In this document: in pieces, positions 1-10,271 of the stretch | Layout: each line of letters starts with the position of its first letter | Numbering within the stretch: position 1 is the stretch's first letter | The notes under the pieces: model-generated | What the model was told of the DNA's origin: nothing | The model's database searches: none | Seen by the model: the letters and a program-made list of their open reading frames with translations, nothing else | DNA from: Acanthornis magna | Taxonomy: Eukaryota > Chordata > Aves > Passeriformes > Acanthizidae | DNA: 64,000 nucleotides | Assembly: GCA_036785705.1 (NCBI GenBank) | Contig: JAWUZG010000135.1 | Coordinates: 3,534,001 to 3,598,000 of the forward strand | Reading direction: 5' to 3' | Made by a program: the position numbers and the translations under genes

Positions 1-484
1 GGAAGAACAGCCACAAAAGCCCAGCCCCACAGGGCTGAATACAGTTTTCTAGGCTTTAGCAAATTGGCATCATTGATACAAAGAACCAGTTTGGAGAACA
101 CGTGGTAACGCAATTCCCCCCAGGTCAAGCCCCTTCTCTGGAGCCCCCCACCCTTGGTACTAGTTGGTCTTGTTGACAAAAATGTGTCTCGAAGATTTTG
201 TTCCCAGGAAGAACCAAGACAGAAGAGGGGCCTTGTGCCCCCGGTGGGCTCCAGAGAAAGGCCTTGACCTGGAAGGAACTGCATCACCACTTGTCCTCCG
301 AATTGGTGCTTTTTACCAATTCTGCTAATTTCCTCAAACCTATCAAATTGTATTCTCCCCCGTGGACGTGGGCTTTCATGGATATTCTTCCAAAACTGCC
401 CCTGGAGCTCCAAGAAAGCTCCACTTTTCTATGTCCTCCTCGACTAAAATTACCTCAAGCTTCATTTCCAGGCTGAAAAAGGAA
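1..484. other. Unassigned left edge
   Basis: No gene, LTR or repeat family is recognised here. Short open frames exist but have no start context, domain or recognisable residues. The last 30 bases (about 455-480) weakly resemble the sequence just before the GC-rich repeat copy at about 8,540-8,560 (shared aggctgaaaaagg), which may mean both belong to one diverged repeat. Confidence 0.4.
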
Positions 485-1724
485 ACAACATGGTGGGGAG
501 ACATGAGATGGGCCAGAAACGGGGTGCAGTGGGGTCCAAGTGCTGGACAAGTGGTTCAGGGGTTGGCAGTGCCCAGGAATAGGGGTTCGGGGGGTCCCAG
601 GGTGAAAAGAAGGGAATGCAGGGACTGTGAGAGGTGGGACATGGTGTCCATGGGGCACCTATGTCCAGTAAAGGGGAGTCCAGGGCTCTCCAGTGTCAGG
701 AAAAGTGAGGTCACAGGGTGGGAAGAATGATGATCAGGAATGGGGTCCTGGTGCTAAGAGGGGTTTGGATGCTGGGAAAGACAGGATGGGGTACAGGAGG
801 TCCTAGGGTAAAGGCAAAGCTGGGGGCTGGGACTGGGAGAGGCCGAATGGAAGGGAAAGGGAGTGGAGGAGTACCCATGTGGCATAAAGGGGTGCAGCAG
901 GGTCCCAAAGCTGGGAAGAAGGTGCAAGGGGATCCCAGTGGCCAGGAATGGGGTTTCAGGGGGGTCCCGGTGCCATCTGAGGGGGCTCAAGGGGGTCCCG
1001 GTGTGGAGAAGTTGGTGCAGGGGGTGTCACTAGTGGGGTTGGGGGTGCAGGGGAGTCCCAGTGCACAGGAAGGAGGGTTCAGGGCAGTCCCAAGGACAAG
1101 GAGATGGGGGGTACAGGGACTGGGAGAGGTGGGATGGTTGGTTCAGAGGGTCCCCAGTGTGCAGGAATGGGGGGTCAGCTGGGGAGGGGGGTGAAGGGGG
1201 CCTCCAGTATTGAGAAAGGGGGAGCTGGAGACTGGGAAAGGCAGGAATGGGGATGCAATGGGTCCCAGAATGAAGGAAAAGGAGGGTCTGGGGGCTGCAG
1301 AGGCGGGATTGCCGGGAAAGGGGGTTCAGAGTAGTCCCAGTGCCAGGAATGGTGGATCAGGAGGTGCCGGTACTGGGAATGGCTGTTCTGGGGGTCCCGG
1401 TGCCAGAAATGGTAGTTCGAGGAGGTCCCAGGGTCAAAGAAAGATGGGGATAGGGGTGGGAGAAGTGGGATGTCTGGGCAGTTCAGGTGGTACCTGGTGT
1501 TGAGGAAAAGAGAATTTGGGGACTGGGAGACGCATGAATGGGGGTGCAGGGGAGCAATGTTCAAAGCAAAGGGATAGGCTGGGGGCTGGGAGAGGGGGAA
1601 TGGCCGGGAAAGGGGGTGGAGGGGGGTGCCAGAGCCAGGGAATGGGGTGCAGGGGGGTCTCGGCACACAGAAATGGGGAGTGCAAGGGGTCCCTGTGCAG
1701 GATAAAGGGGTTCAGGGTCCCGGT
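485..1724 (-). repeat. G-rich degenerate minisatellite, MHC class I-associated block (copy 1)
   Basis: The plus strand is a long degenerate tandem array of units like GGTCCCAGTGCCAGGAATGGGG followed by GTGCAGGG. It lies downstream of the minus-strand class I-like exon 1 at 1,790, so it takes the place of the intron and gene body. Roughly 485-1,100 aligns base for base over long stretches with 43,025-43,640, including the shared run around GACATGGTGTCCATGGGGCA. The two are therefore paralogous segments and not merely similar repeats. Open frames inside it are low-complexity Gly/Arg or Pro/His and are taken as spurious. Confidence 0.75.
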
Positions 1725-1790
1725 GCCGGAGGTGCCACTCTCCCCTCGCCGCCCCCTCACTCTCCCCTCCAGTCCCAGCGCTGGAGCCAT
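1725..1790 (-). pseudogene. MHC class I-like exon 1 (leader), decayed, copy 1
   Basis: Read on the minus strand from the ATG at 1,790-1,788, the frame begins MAPALGL. Avian class I alpha chains commonly start this way, with a hydrophobic leader following. Here the next residues are Arg/Gly-rich (EGRVRGRRGE), so the leader hydrophobicity is lost. No alpha-1 exon is found to the left. A class I-type promoter lies immediately upstream (1,795-1,985). Family knowledge: exon 1 encodes only the signal peptide of the peptide-presenting alpha chain. The call rests on the seven-residue start, the promoter and two further copies in the window. It is read as a non-functional 5' remnant. Confidence 0.6.
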
Positions 1791-1794
1791 GGCG

Positions 1795-1985
1795 CTGCTC
1801 CGCTGCGGCCCCGCCCCCGGCCCCGCCCCCAGGGCCGCCTCCGGCCCCGCGATTGGTGCCGCTGTTTCCTATTCGCCAATGGCAGCTTGAGCTGCTCGTG
1901 ACGTCACCGGTCGCTGGGCAGACCTCGGCGGCGCAGGCCGGGAGACGCGACAGTGCCCGAGCTAGCGCGGGGGAAAGGGGGAATC
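1795..1985 (-). promoter_or_regulatory. MHC class I-type promoter with SXY-like module, copy 1
   Basis: Reading towards the minus-strand ATG, the block has a perfect CRE/X2 octamer TGACGTCA (1,899-1,906). Two NF-Y-type boxes follow: CCAAT on the plus strand (1,876-1,880) and ATTGG (1,852-1,856). GC boxes (CCGCCCC) come next, within 60 bases of the start codon. X2 followed by Y at about 20 bp spacing is the known arrangement bound by RFX, CREB and NF-Y at MHC genes. Copies at 40,080-40,270 and 44,260-44,460 have the same order and spacing. Confidence 0.7.
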
Positions 1986-1989
1986 CCTG

Positions 1990-2480
1990 GGAATTCCCAG
2001 GATCCCCTCAGGGACTCCCCGAGTGAGCTCTGACACCTCCAGTATTATCCCAGTTGCTCCCACTATATCCCACTTGCCCACAACACAGTCCCAATTGCCC
2101 CCAAACAGTCCCAGTCACTCTGAGTATGATTCCAATATGAGTCCAGTCTCTCCCAGCTGGGCCCCAGTCACTACCATTTTCCCCCCACATAGTCGCAGCT
2201 CTCCACCATTGGTCCCAGTCAACCCCAGTATGGTTACAGACACTTCGAGCATAGTCCAGATGCCCTCAGCATGATTGTAGTCACTCCCAGGCACTCCCTG
2301 TGTTGCCCCAGTAAGATTCTCGTAATCCCAGTATTTCTCAGGCACTTCCAGTGCATCCCCATTGCTTCCAGCATGCACTCAGACATGCTGACCCAGTTAG
2401 CCCCAGTTGTTTGCAGCATCACCCCAATTTCTCTCAAATTTCTCCCAATTTTTCCCTCAGTTCATCCAGAAGCCCAAATC
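1990..2480. repeat. Degenerate CCCAGT-type minisatellite upstream of copy 1 promoter
   Basis: Irregular units built on TCCCAGT plus 10-20 variable bases run away from the promoter. The reverse complement (ACTGGGA units) occupies 39,160-40,060, upstream of the oppositely oriented copy at 40,274. The repeat therefore travels with the class I-like 5' ends. Short open frames inside are not considered genes. Confidence 0.7.
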
Positions 2481-2490
2481 TGGCTCCCAG

Positions 2491-4705
2491 TATGAACCTC
2501 CAGGAGGAGGACGAGGACGAGGACGAGAATGAGGAGGAGAAAGAAGTGGAGGAGGAGGAGTAGAAAGACGACGTCGAGGAGGAGGAGGAGGTGGAGGAGG
2601 AGGAGGTCGAAGTCCAGGAGGAGGATGAGGTGGATGAGGAAGGGGAGGAGGAGGGGGGGAAGGAGGAGGATGGGGAGGGGGACGAGGAGAAGAAGGAGGA
2701 AGAGGAAGAGGAGGAGAAGGAGGAGGAGGAGGAGGCCAAGAAGCAGGAGAAGGAGGAGGAGGAAGTGGAGGAGGAGATGGAGGAAGTGGAGAAGGAGGAG
2801 GAGGAGGAGGAAGAGGAGGAGGAGGACCACAAGGAGGACAAGGAGAAGGACGAGGAGGATGAAGATGATGAGGAGGACGAAGAGGACGAAGAGGACGAGG
2901 AAGAGGAAGAGGAGGAGCACGAGGAGGAGGAGGAGGACGACGACGACGACAATAAGGAGGAAAAGGATGAGGAAGAGGAGGAGGAGGAGGATGAGGAGGA
3001 CGAGAAGGAGGAGGATGAGGAGGACAAGGAGGAGGATGAGGAAGAGGAGGAGGACACAGATGAGGATGAGGAGGACAAGGAGGAGGACAAGGAGGAGCAC
3101 GAGGACGAGGAGGATGAGGATGAGGAGGACAATGAAGAGGATGAGGAGGAGGACAAAGAGGACGACAAGGAGGACAAGGAGGAGGACGAGGATGAGGAGG
3201 AAAAGGAGGAGGACAAGGAGGAGCACGAGGACGAGGAGGACGAGGATGAGGAGGACAATGAGGAGGATGAGGAGGAGGACAAAGAGGACGACAAGGAGGA
3301 GGACGAGGAGGACGACGAGGAAGAGGAGGAGGTGGAGGAGGAGGACAAAGAGGAGGAGGAGGACAACGCGACGACGACGAGGAGGACGAGGAGGAGAAGG
3401 AGGAGGTGGAGGAGGAGGTGGACGAGGAGGAGGAGGAGGTGGAGGAGGACGATGATGATGACTACGATGACAACGAGGAAGACGAGGATGAGGAGGACGA
3501 CGAGGAGGAGGAGGAGAAGGAGGAAGAGGAGGAGGTGGAGGAGGAGGACAAGGAGGAGGAGGAGGACAACGCGACGACGACGAGGAGGACGAGGAGGAGA
3601 ACGAGGAGGACAAGGAGGATGAGGAGGACTGGGAGGAGGAGGACGAGGAGGAGAATGAGATGGAGGAGCACGAGCAGGAGGAGGTGGAGGAGGAGGTGGA
3701 GAAGTAGAAGGTGGAGGAGGAGGAGGAGGACGACGACGACAACGAGGATGAGGAGGGGGACGAGGACGAGGACAAGGAGGAGCACGAGGAGGAGGAGAAG
3801 GACGAGGAGGAGGAGGTGGAGGAGGAGGAGGTGGAGGAGGAGGACGACGACATTGACAACGACGACAACGAGGATGACGAGGAGGAGGACAAGGAGGACG
3901 AGGAGGAGAAGGACGAGGAGGATGAGGAGGACAAGGAGGAGTAGGAGGATGTGGAGAAGGATGAGGAGGATGAGGAAAAGGAGGAGGTGGAGGAGAAGGT
4001 GGAGGAGGAGGTGGAGGAGGATGAGGACGAGGACAAGGAGGAGAACAAGGAGGAGGAGGAGGAGGAGGAAGAGGAGGTGGAGGAGGAGGAGGAGGAGAAC
4101 GACAATGATGACGACGACGAGGAAGAGGAGGGGATGAGGAGGAGGAGGAGGAGGCTGAGGAGGACGATGAGGAGCACGAGGAAGACGAGGAGGAGGACGA
4201 GGAGGAGGAGGATGGTGGGGAGGAGGATGGGGGGGAGGATGAGGAGGAGGAGGACAAGGGCGACAAGATCAAGGAGGACAAGAAGGAGGAGGACGACGAG
4301 GAGGACAAGGAGGAGGACAAGGATGAGGAGGACGAAGAGGAGGAGAAGGATGAGAAGGACGAGGAGGAGCACGAGGAGGAGGACGAGGACAAGCAGGAGG
4401 ACGAGGAGGAGGAGGACAAGGAGGATGAGGAGGAGGACGAGGACAAGCAGGAGGACGAAGAGGAGGAGAAGGAGGACGAGGAGGACGAAGAGGATGAGGA
4501 AGAAGAGGATGAGGAAGAAGAAAAGGAGGAGCACGAGGAGGACGAGGATGATGAGGAGGAGGAGAGGACATGGACGAGAAGGAGGAAGAGCACGAGGAGG
4601 AGGATGAGGAGGAGGACGAGGCGGACGACGAGGAGGAAGAGGAGGAGGAGGAGGACGAGGACAAGGAGGAATAGGAGGAGGATGAAGAGGACGAGGAGGA
4701 GGATG
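2491..4705 (+). repeat. 2.2 kb polypurine GAG/GAC/GAT tract
   Basis: The plus strand is almost entirely purine for about 2.2 kb, in units such as GAGGAGGACGAGG with rare C and T. Read on plus it gives Glu/Asp runs in one frame and Arg/Thr runs in another. On minus it gives Ser, Pro and Leu runs, including an open frame of several hundred codons. Six frames of homopolymer protein are expected from such a repeat and are rejected as genes. Mirror-like purine strands of this length are known to favour triplex (H-DNA) structures. The tract stops exactly where the ERV A left LTR starts (4,708). Confidence 0.9.
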
Positions 4706-4707
4706 AG

Positions 4708-5368
4708 TGAAACACAGGCTTTTCTTTTAGACACTTAAATGTAGAGATTTTAGATAAAAGTTCTGTTAAAATCAACTAGAATAGAAAAAGATGCAGAACT
4801 CAGAAAGAAATTAATGATTAAATGCAGACTAGCCCTTTGATTATTTGAAATTTACTCAGCTGTGCTTAGAATAGACAATTAATAATCTTAAGAAAAGAGG
4901 TTCAAAGGAGAGCCTAGGCAGTTACAAATTTTGCCCAGATGCAACCTACTTAGAAGCAATAGAAGAGAGCATTGGGAGTTTTCCAGGGTCAAACGTATTG
5001 TCAAAAATCAACAAAGTAAGAAGGTCACACTGAGGAAGACTCATATTACTTCATCCAAAGCAGCCCTCAGACTCAAATTAACGACCACCGACTCAATTCC
5101 ATTGCAGGAACTCTGCATGCTTAATGACTTTTTCCCAATTTCCATATGAAGCGGGGAATGGGAGGCGCTTATGCCAACCACGCTTTTTTGTGATAGATAA
5201 ATAAGTTCTGTGTTGCATTGTAACTTCAGAGCTGTACAGTTGGGAGTTATCCCTGAAGCTCTCCAGCGCTGAAATAAACATATACATTCCAACCTTAACA
5301 AGTTAGAGAGCCTTTGTCCGTCTCAGGTGGATATTGATATTAGATCTATATGTGCACTTTAATAATTC
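4708..5368 (+). mobile_element. ERV A left LTR (plus orientation)
   Basis: It starts TGAAACACAGG and runs to AATAATTC. It aligns along its whole length with 12,383-13,051 at high identity, with only scattered substitutions and a few short indels. Near the 3' end is a polyadenylation-like AATAAA within GAAATAAACATA (about 5,273). It abuts the purine tract on the left and the GC-rich duplicated segment on the right. No matching short target duplication is visible on the two sides. Confidence 0.8.
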
Positions 5369-5369
5369 T

Positions 5370-6076
5370 GGGTGCCTTTGACAAGCCAGGAGAGCCTTGT
5401 GGAAGCCCATGGAATCATTGGTGCTAGCAGCAACCTGCTCCAGGTGGGCTCGTCTCTCCTGCCTTGCAGAGGTGCTGGCAGGACCCTGCCCCGGTACCCG
5501 TGGCTGGCCAGGGGCTCACAGCTTGCCAGGGGAAATGGCTCTGCTCCAGGACAGCCCCCTCCGCACACGGCATGCAGGTTCATTTTGTGCTCTTTCGTGG
5601 CACACAGGGGGAAAAAATCAAGGCTGAGCCAGCCCCTTTGCCTGCCCCCAGCCCATATCCGGGCTTCTTGTGGCATCAGGGCGGGGCAAATTTGGTCGGA
5701 ACCTTTGTTTCACTTGGCTGCAGTGCCGGCCCTGCCTGGGCACCTAGCTGCTGCTGGGACATGCTGTGTCCCGATTCCACCTTCCCCCAACACCTCCCCC
5801 AGCCGTGGACAAGCTTTGGGGCACTTTGGGGCGCTCCCCCCTGCCCTGCCCCTGCCGCTCTCCCCCGTGCCTCCCAAAACTCCCCCGTGCAGGAGGAGGA
5901 GTAGGAGGAGGGGGGGACTCCCAAGAGCTGCTGCTGTCCCAGCTTTGTGGAAAGCCGCCCCCCGCCCATCCTTGTCCCCGCTGCCTGGCAGCCGCCAAAG
6001 CGGACGAGGCCGAGGTGGGGAGGGGACCCCGACGCCAGCTAAGCTCGGCTCAGCCCGGCCGGGCGTGGAGCGGAGC
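5370..6076. repeat. GC-rich direct repeat, copy A
   Basis: About 707 bases from GTGCCTTTGACAAGCC to GCGTGGAGCGGAGC are nearly identical to 8,571-9,297 in the same orientation. Both copies keep open frames on both strands, but the frames are Pro/Gly/Ala-rich, differ at their ends and show no domain. A coding role is not supported. It starts directly at the end of the ERV A left LTR. Confidence 0.85.
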
Positions 6077-7392
6077 GAGGGTGTTGCCGTGGCTACAGAG
6101 GCGTGGCCGCCGGCCGGCGCTGCTGCCACCGGCAGCAGTGGCCTACGGCGGCCAGCAAGGGCCAAGCTAAAAACGCAAAGGGCGCTTGGAGGACACGGGC
6201 ACCCCGGGAGCGGGGCCGTGAAACCGGCAGCGGCAGCGGGGTGGGCTCGGCGTGGGGCCGAGAAGTGGGGACCATGCAAAGTCCCTTTCCAGTGGCCGCC
6301 TGCCGGGAGCGCTCAGCACCCGGAAATGCAGCCTTTTTGGGGCTGCGCACGGGCGCCGCCGCCCCTGCAGGACGCTCAGGGGAGGCGGTGCACCAAGGGA
6401 GGGCTCGGGCAGGCCACGGGGCGGCAGGTGGGGGGGTTGCCGGCAGGCGATTGAGCAGGGCCAGCCTTTGTGCTGCCACCCTGGCAGTGCTCGGGCTCCT
6501 GCTTCCCTCCATCGGGAAGCGCCCCCCTGGGCTTTCAAGCGCCTCCAGGAGTGACTTGCCAATGATTCTGCCCTCTTGGCGGGGGCGGGGCTTTGCTGCG
6601 CAACCTGCTCCTTCCCACCCCCCCAGCTTTCCCTCCCCCCGTGTCCTGCCCAACTCCGGCTGTGCTCCCGGGGTGGCTGTGACTGCAGGAAAGGGGCACC
6701 CACCCCCTCCAAATGGCACATTTCTGCCTCACCTCTAGACACAAGTCGGAGCGGCAGATTGCCTGCCACTGCCCTTTTGGCCTCCAAGCTGCCCAAGCTG
6801 GCCTTTGCAGGGAGCTGGGGGGGGCGGCAGGGCCCTGGCTGTCTGCTGGAGAGGGCTGCCTGCCTGCCTTCGCTCGCTCGCTCGCACAGGGGCTCAGTCT
6901 CCTGCAGCACGGGCAGCTGCAGCACAGTGTGCAGGCCAAGGGATCATCCCTGCCACTTTCCCACCCCAGGCGGCCCCCACTCCCCATCCCCCCGGCCTGG
7001 AGCAGCCATGCTCCACGCCAGGACACCGCTGTCACCTGCACAGCCAAGGCCTCACAGCAGCGGGCCTTGCGTACCACCAGGCCTGCAGCAGGGCCAGCCT
7101 CGGGCCTCGTGGGCACACGAGGAAGGGGCCACAACACTGTGTGCGCCCTGCCCCTGCTGCCGCTCCCCCTGGCGCTGGCCAGGCAGGAGCTCCCAGCCAG
7201 CCCGCCAGCTGCTCCCGCAGCCAAGGGCCAACTGGCACCCTGGGGCTTGCCCAAGCCAGGGGCCATTGTGACACGGCGGTGGTGTCACCGTGTCACAGGC
7301 AGGCACCCTGGAGATGCTGGCTGTGTTGACGCCGTGGAATTTTATTGGAAGCCAGGCTCCCCTGTGGCACCACGGCGCCTCAGGGAAGTGTG
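6077..7392. other. GC-rich unassigned segment between the direct repeats
   Basis: CpG- and GC-rich sequence with many long but low-complexity open frames on both strands (Pro, Ala, Gly, Arg). No start context, splice structure or recognisable family is seen. It could be a CpG island or part of an unknown repeat that includes the flanking ~0.7 kb copies. Confidence 0.4.
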
Positions 7393-7393
7393 G

Positions 7394-7914
7394 AGACGGC
7401 AGAAAACAAGAGAGGAAAAGAAAGAGAGAAAGAAAGAGAGGAAGGGAGGAAGGGAGGGAGGGAAGGTGCAGAAGGAAAGAAAGAAGGAAGGAGAAAGAAA
7501 AAGAAAGAATGAAAGAGAGAGAGAAAGAAAGAAAGGGAGAATATAGAGAGAAAGAGAGAATGAAAGAAGTAGAGAAAGAGAGAAAGATAGAGAGAAAGAG
7601 AGGAATTAAGAAAGAAAGAGGGGAAGAGAGAAAGAAAGAGAGAAAGAAAGAGAGAAAGAAAGAGAGGAAGAAAGGAAGGAGAGAAAGATAGAAAGAGAGA
7701 TTAAGAGAGTGATAAAGATTGAAAGAGAGAAAGAGAGAATGAGGGAAAGAAAGAAAAAGAAAGGGAAAGATAGAGAGAAAGAGAGAGATAAAGAAAGCAA
7801 GAAAGAAAGAGGAAAAGAATGAAAGAAAAAAGAGAGAGAGAGAGGGAAAGAGAGAGAAAGAGAGAAAGAAAGAAAGTGAGAAAGAAAAAGAGAAAGAGAG
7901 AAAGAAAGGAAGGT
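7394..7914 (+). repeat. GAAA/GAGA purine microsatellite
   Basis: About 520 bases of almost pure A/G on the plus strand in AGAAAGAG- and GGAAGGAG-type units. Translated frames are Lys/Glu/Arg on plus and Ser/Phe/Leu on minus, and are rejected as genes. It is the second strand-asymmetric purine tract in the window. Confidence 0.9.
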
Positions 7915-8570
7915 GCTAAGGCTGAACGTGTCAATGGAAGCCTCAAAACACAGAGGACTCCAAGTGGTCAAAAACATCCAAGACATAGGTTCAGGCCTGG
8001 CCTCAAGCCTTCCAGAGAGTCCGCGTACAACCCAGGCGGAGAGAGACAACAGGAGGAAATATTTAGGAAATATTGCGTGGCAGGCCATAGCAAGCGAAGT
8101 CTCTGGCAAGAAAAATGGCGAGATGAGAAAGCAGCTTACCTTGCCAAGGTATCGAACAGCTTGGAAGTTCCACTTTGCCGAAACTCTGCACATTCGTCAC
8201 CTTCTCCACACGCACCTGCCCACCTCTTCCTGCCTGGAGACTGAAGCTGTGCTCCATGGAAAAACAGGCACTTTACCAACCAAGTCCAGAGCACCGTTCC
8301 AAGTCCCGATGACCCTCACTGAAGGCGAGGTTACGGCCAGAGGACCCGCAATTCACTGCTCCAGAGTGAAGAACACCTGTGCTTCTGAAACAGCTAGAAG
8401 ACAAAAGCGGATACAAATCAAGATGGGGCCATTTCAATGGTTCCCTTATCCGTGCCTGTTATCTGCACAGCTGCTAATCCCGACTCAGATTTGGCCTCCA
8501 AATCCACATGGAACTTTCATCCAGAATGGACTTTCACTTCTAGGCTGAAAAAGGCAACAGAGGGACACTG
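7915..8570. other. Unassigned segment between GA microsatellite and repeat copy B
   Basis: Moderately balanced composition with overlapping short open frames on both strands. No family is recognised. It has no visible relation to retroviral gag or pol although it lies inside the LTR-flanked unit. Confidence 0.35.
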
Positions 8571-9297
8571 GGGCGCCTTTGACAAGCCGGGAGAGCCTTG
8601 TGGAAGCCCATGGAATCATTGGTGCTAGCAGCAACCTGCTCCAGGTGGGCTCGTCTCTCCTGCCTTGCAGAGGTGCTGGCAGGACCCTGCCCCGGTACCC
8701 GTGGCTGGCCAGGGGCTCACGGCTTGCCAGGGGAAATGGCTCTGCTCCAGGACAGCCCCCTCCGCACATGGCATGCAGGTGCATTTTGTGCTCTCTCGTG
8801 GCACACAGGGGGAAAAAATCAAGGCTGAGCCAACCCCTTTGCCTGCCCCCAGCCCATCTCCGGGCTTCTTGTGGCATCAGGGCGGGGCAAATTTGGTCGG
8901 AACCTTTGTTTCACTTGGCTGCAGTGCCGGCCCTGCCTGGGCACCTAGCTGCTGCTGGGACATGCTGTGTCCCGATTCCACCTTCCCCCAACACCTCCCC
9001 AGCCGTGGACAAGCTTTGGGGCACTTTGGGGTGCTCCTCCCTGCCCTGCCCCTGCCGCTCTCCCCCGTGCCTCCCAAAACTCCCCCGCGCAGGAGGAGGA
9101 GTAGGAGGAAGGGGGGACTCCCAAGAGCTGCTGCTGTCCCGGCTTCGTGGAAAGCCTCCCCCTGCCCGTCCTTGTCCCCACTGCCTGGCAGCCGCCAAAG
9201 CAGACGAGGCCGAGGTGGGGAGGGGACCCCGACGCCAGCTAAGCTCGGCTCGGTTCAGCTAAGCTCGGCTCGGCCCAGCCGGGCGCGGAGCGGAGCT
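8571..9297. repeat. GC-rich direct repeat, copy B
   Basis: Near-identical to 5,370-6,076. The main differences are scattered substitutions and a short tandem duplication of an AAGCTCGGCTCGG-type motif near 9,240-9,270. Copy B ends at GGAGCGGAGCT and then changes abruptly to AT-rich sequence that leads into the retroviral pol remnant. Confidence 0.85.
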
Positions 9298-9587
9298 ATA
9301 GCCTATGAGTGTCTTTGTATTACCATAGGCTGCTACATATTTAAATCCTGAAAAACTGGTTCTTCAACTTCTGCTGGGTTGATTAAGATCAGCTGACTTT
9401 TGGATCCACCCTAGAGTAGCTGTTTAGAAGACAATAGGCTGGAATGTCTTCCCTCTAGCTATTCCCTGATTGGTATTTCAAAACTTGTCTTCATCTCAAT
9501 CTCCCCTAAGGTTTTAATATTCTTAGCATCTTTTGCTAGGCAATAATTTCCATAAGACTTTCCTATTTCTTCTTCCCCAACACCTAT

Positions 9588-10267
9588 TTGCTGTGGTCAT
9601 TAGTGCAGAAAGAACATGAGAAAACACATTGGGGTATAGATGCTCTGTACAATTATTTGAAAGAAAAAATCATAGCCAGGAAATTGCAGAGCACAGTAAT
9701 ATTGGTAACTCGTCAGTGTAGTCTTTGCCTCCGAACTAATCCTAAAAATACCCCAAAGCCTAAAATTGGACAAATTGGGAAAGGCTGTGGGCCGGGACAG
9801 CAATGCCTTGGCCCCAGGCCCTCCCATTAGCGTTCGTAGGAATTTGGACAAAACCGATAACAAAATTAAAATTGAGTCCCTTTGAAATATTGTATGGGAG
9901 GCCATATGCAGTCCAAGAAGGCACTTCACCCATCCAAGTGGAAGAAAAGACCCTACACAGATGCATAGTAGCTCTGAATAAACAGCTTGGAAAAATTGAG
10001 AAATATGTGGCTGGAGCCCAAAACAGGGAACTAGATGGGCCAGTACACGATGTACAACCTGGATATTATGTGTATGTTAAGTCTTTTGCAGAGAAGATCC
10101 TAGAACCGCAGCGGGAGGGACCATTCCAAGTGCTCCTCACGACCTTCACTGCGATCAAGATCAAGGAACAGAAAGCCTGGATTCACCATTCCCGAGTGAA
10201 GAAGGCTCTTGACAGAATTTGGAGAGTAACACCAGGTGAAGATGAACTGAAGCTGAAGCTGACCTGA
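9588..10267 (+). pseudogene. pol: ERV A pol remnant: integrase with deleted core
   Basis: The first frame (9,588-9,830) contains the integrase zinc-binding domain: HEKTHWG supplies the H-x3-H part and CSLC the C-x2-C part. The sequence then jumps into a second frame (9,803-10,267). This matches the end of the catalytic core (SPFEILYGRPY) and the C-terminal domain, with the gamma-like motif EGPFQVLLTT. The D, D and E residues of the catalytic core lie in the missing part, so this is an internal deletion with a frame change. Integrase normally inserts viral cDNA into host DNA; this copy cannot. It ends 5 bases before the env ATG. Type: gamma-like, by motif similarity. Confidence 0.8.
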
Positions 10268-10271
10268 AAAA

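Noticed and set aside
2591..3622. Glu/Asp-rich frame that could be read as an acidic nuclear protein
   Set aside because: No splice sites, promoter or non-repeat sequence; the frame drifts into Arg/Thr runs as the repeat slips.
2434..4734. Very long open frames (up to 766 codons) on both strands over the purine tract
   Set aside because: They are products of a GAG/GAC repeat that lacks stops in several frames; the proteins are homopolymer runs with no domain or gene structure.
5369..5388. TGGGTGCCTTTGACAAGC right after the ERV A left LTR as a primer-binding site
   Set aside because: It starts with TGG, but I cannot match it to a tRNA 3' end, and the same bases begin the direct repeat at about 8,568 away from any LTR.
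5372..6454. 360-codon frame in the GC-rich segment
   Set aside because: GC-rich DNA leaves long frames open by chance; frames on both strands are equally long and the matching frame in repeat copy B diverges at its end.
7290..8193. Lys/Glu and Ser/Phe/Leu frames over the GA microsatellite
   Set aside because: Simple repeat translation.
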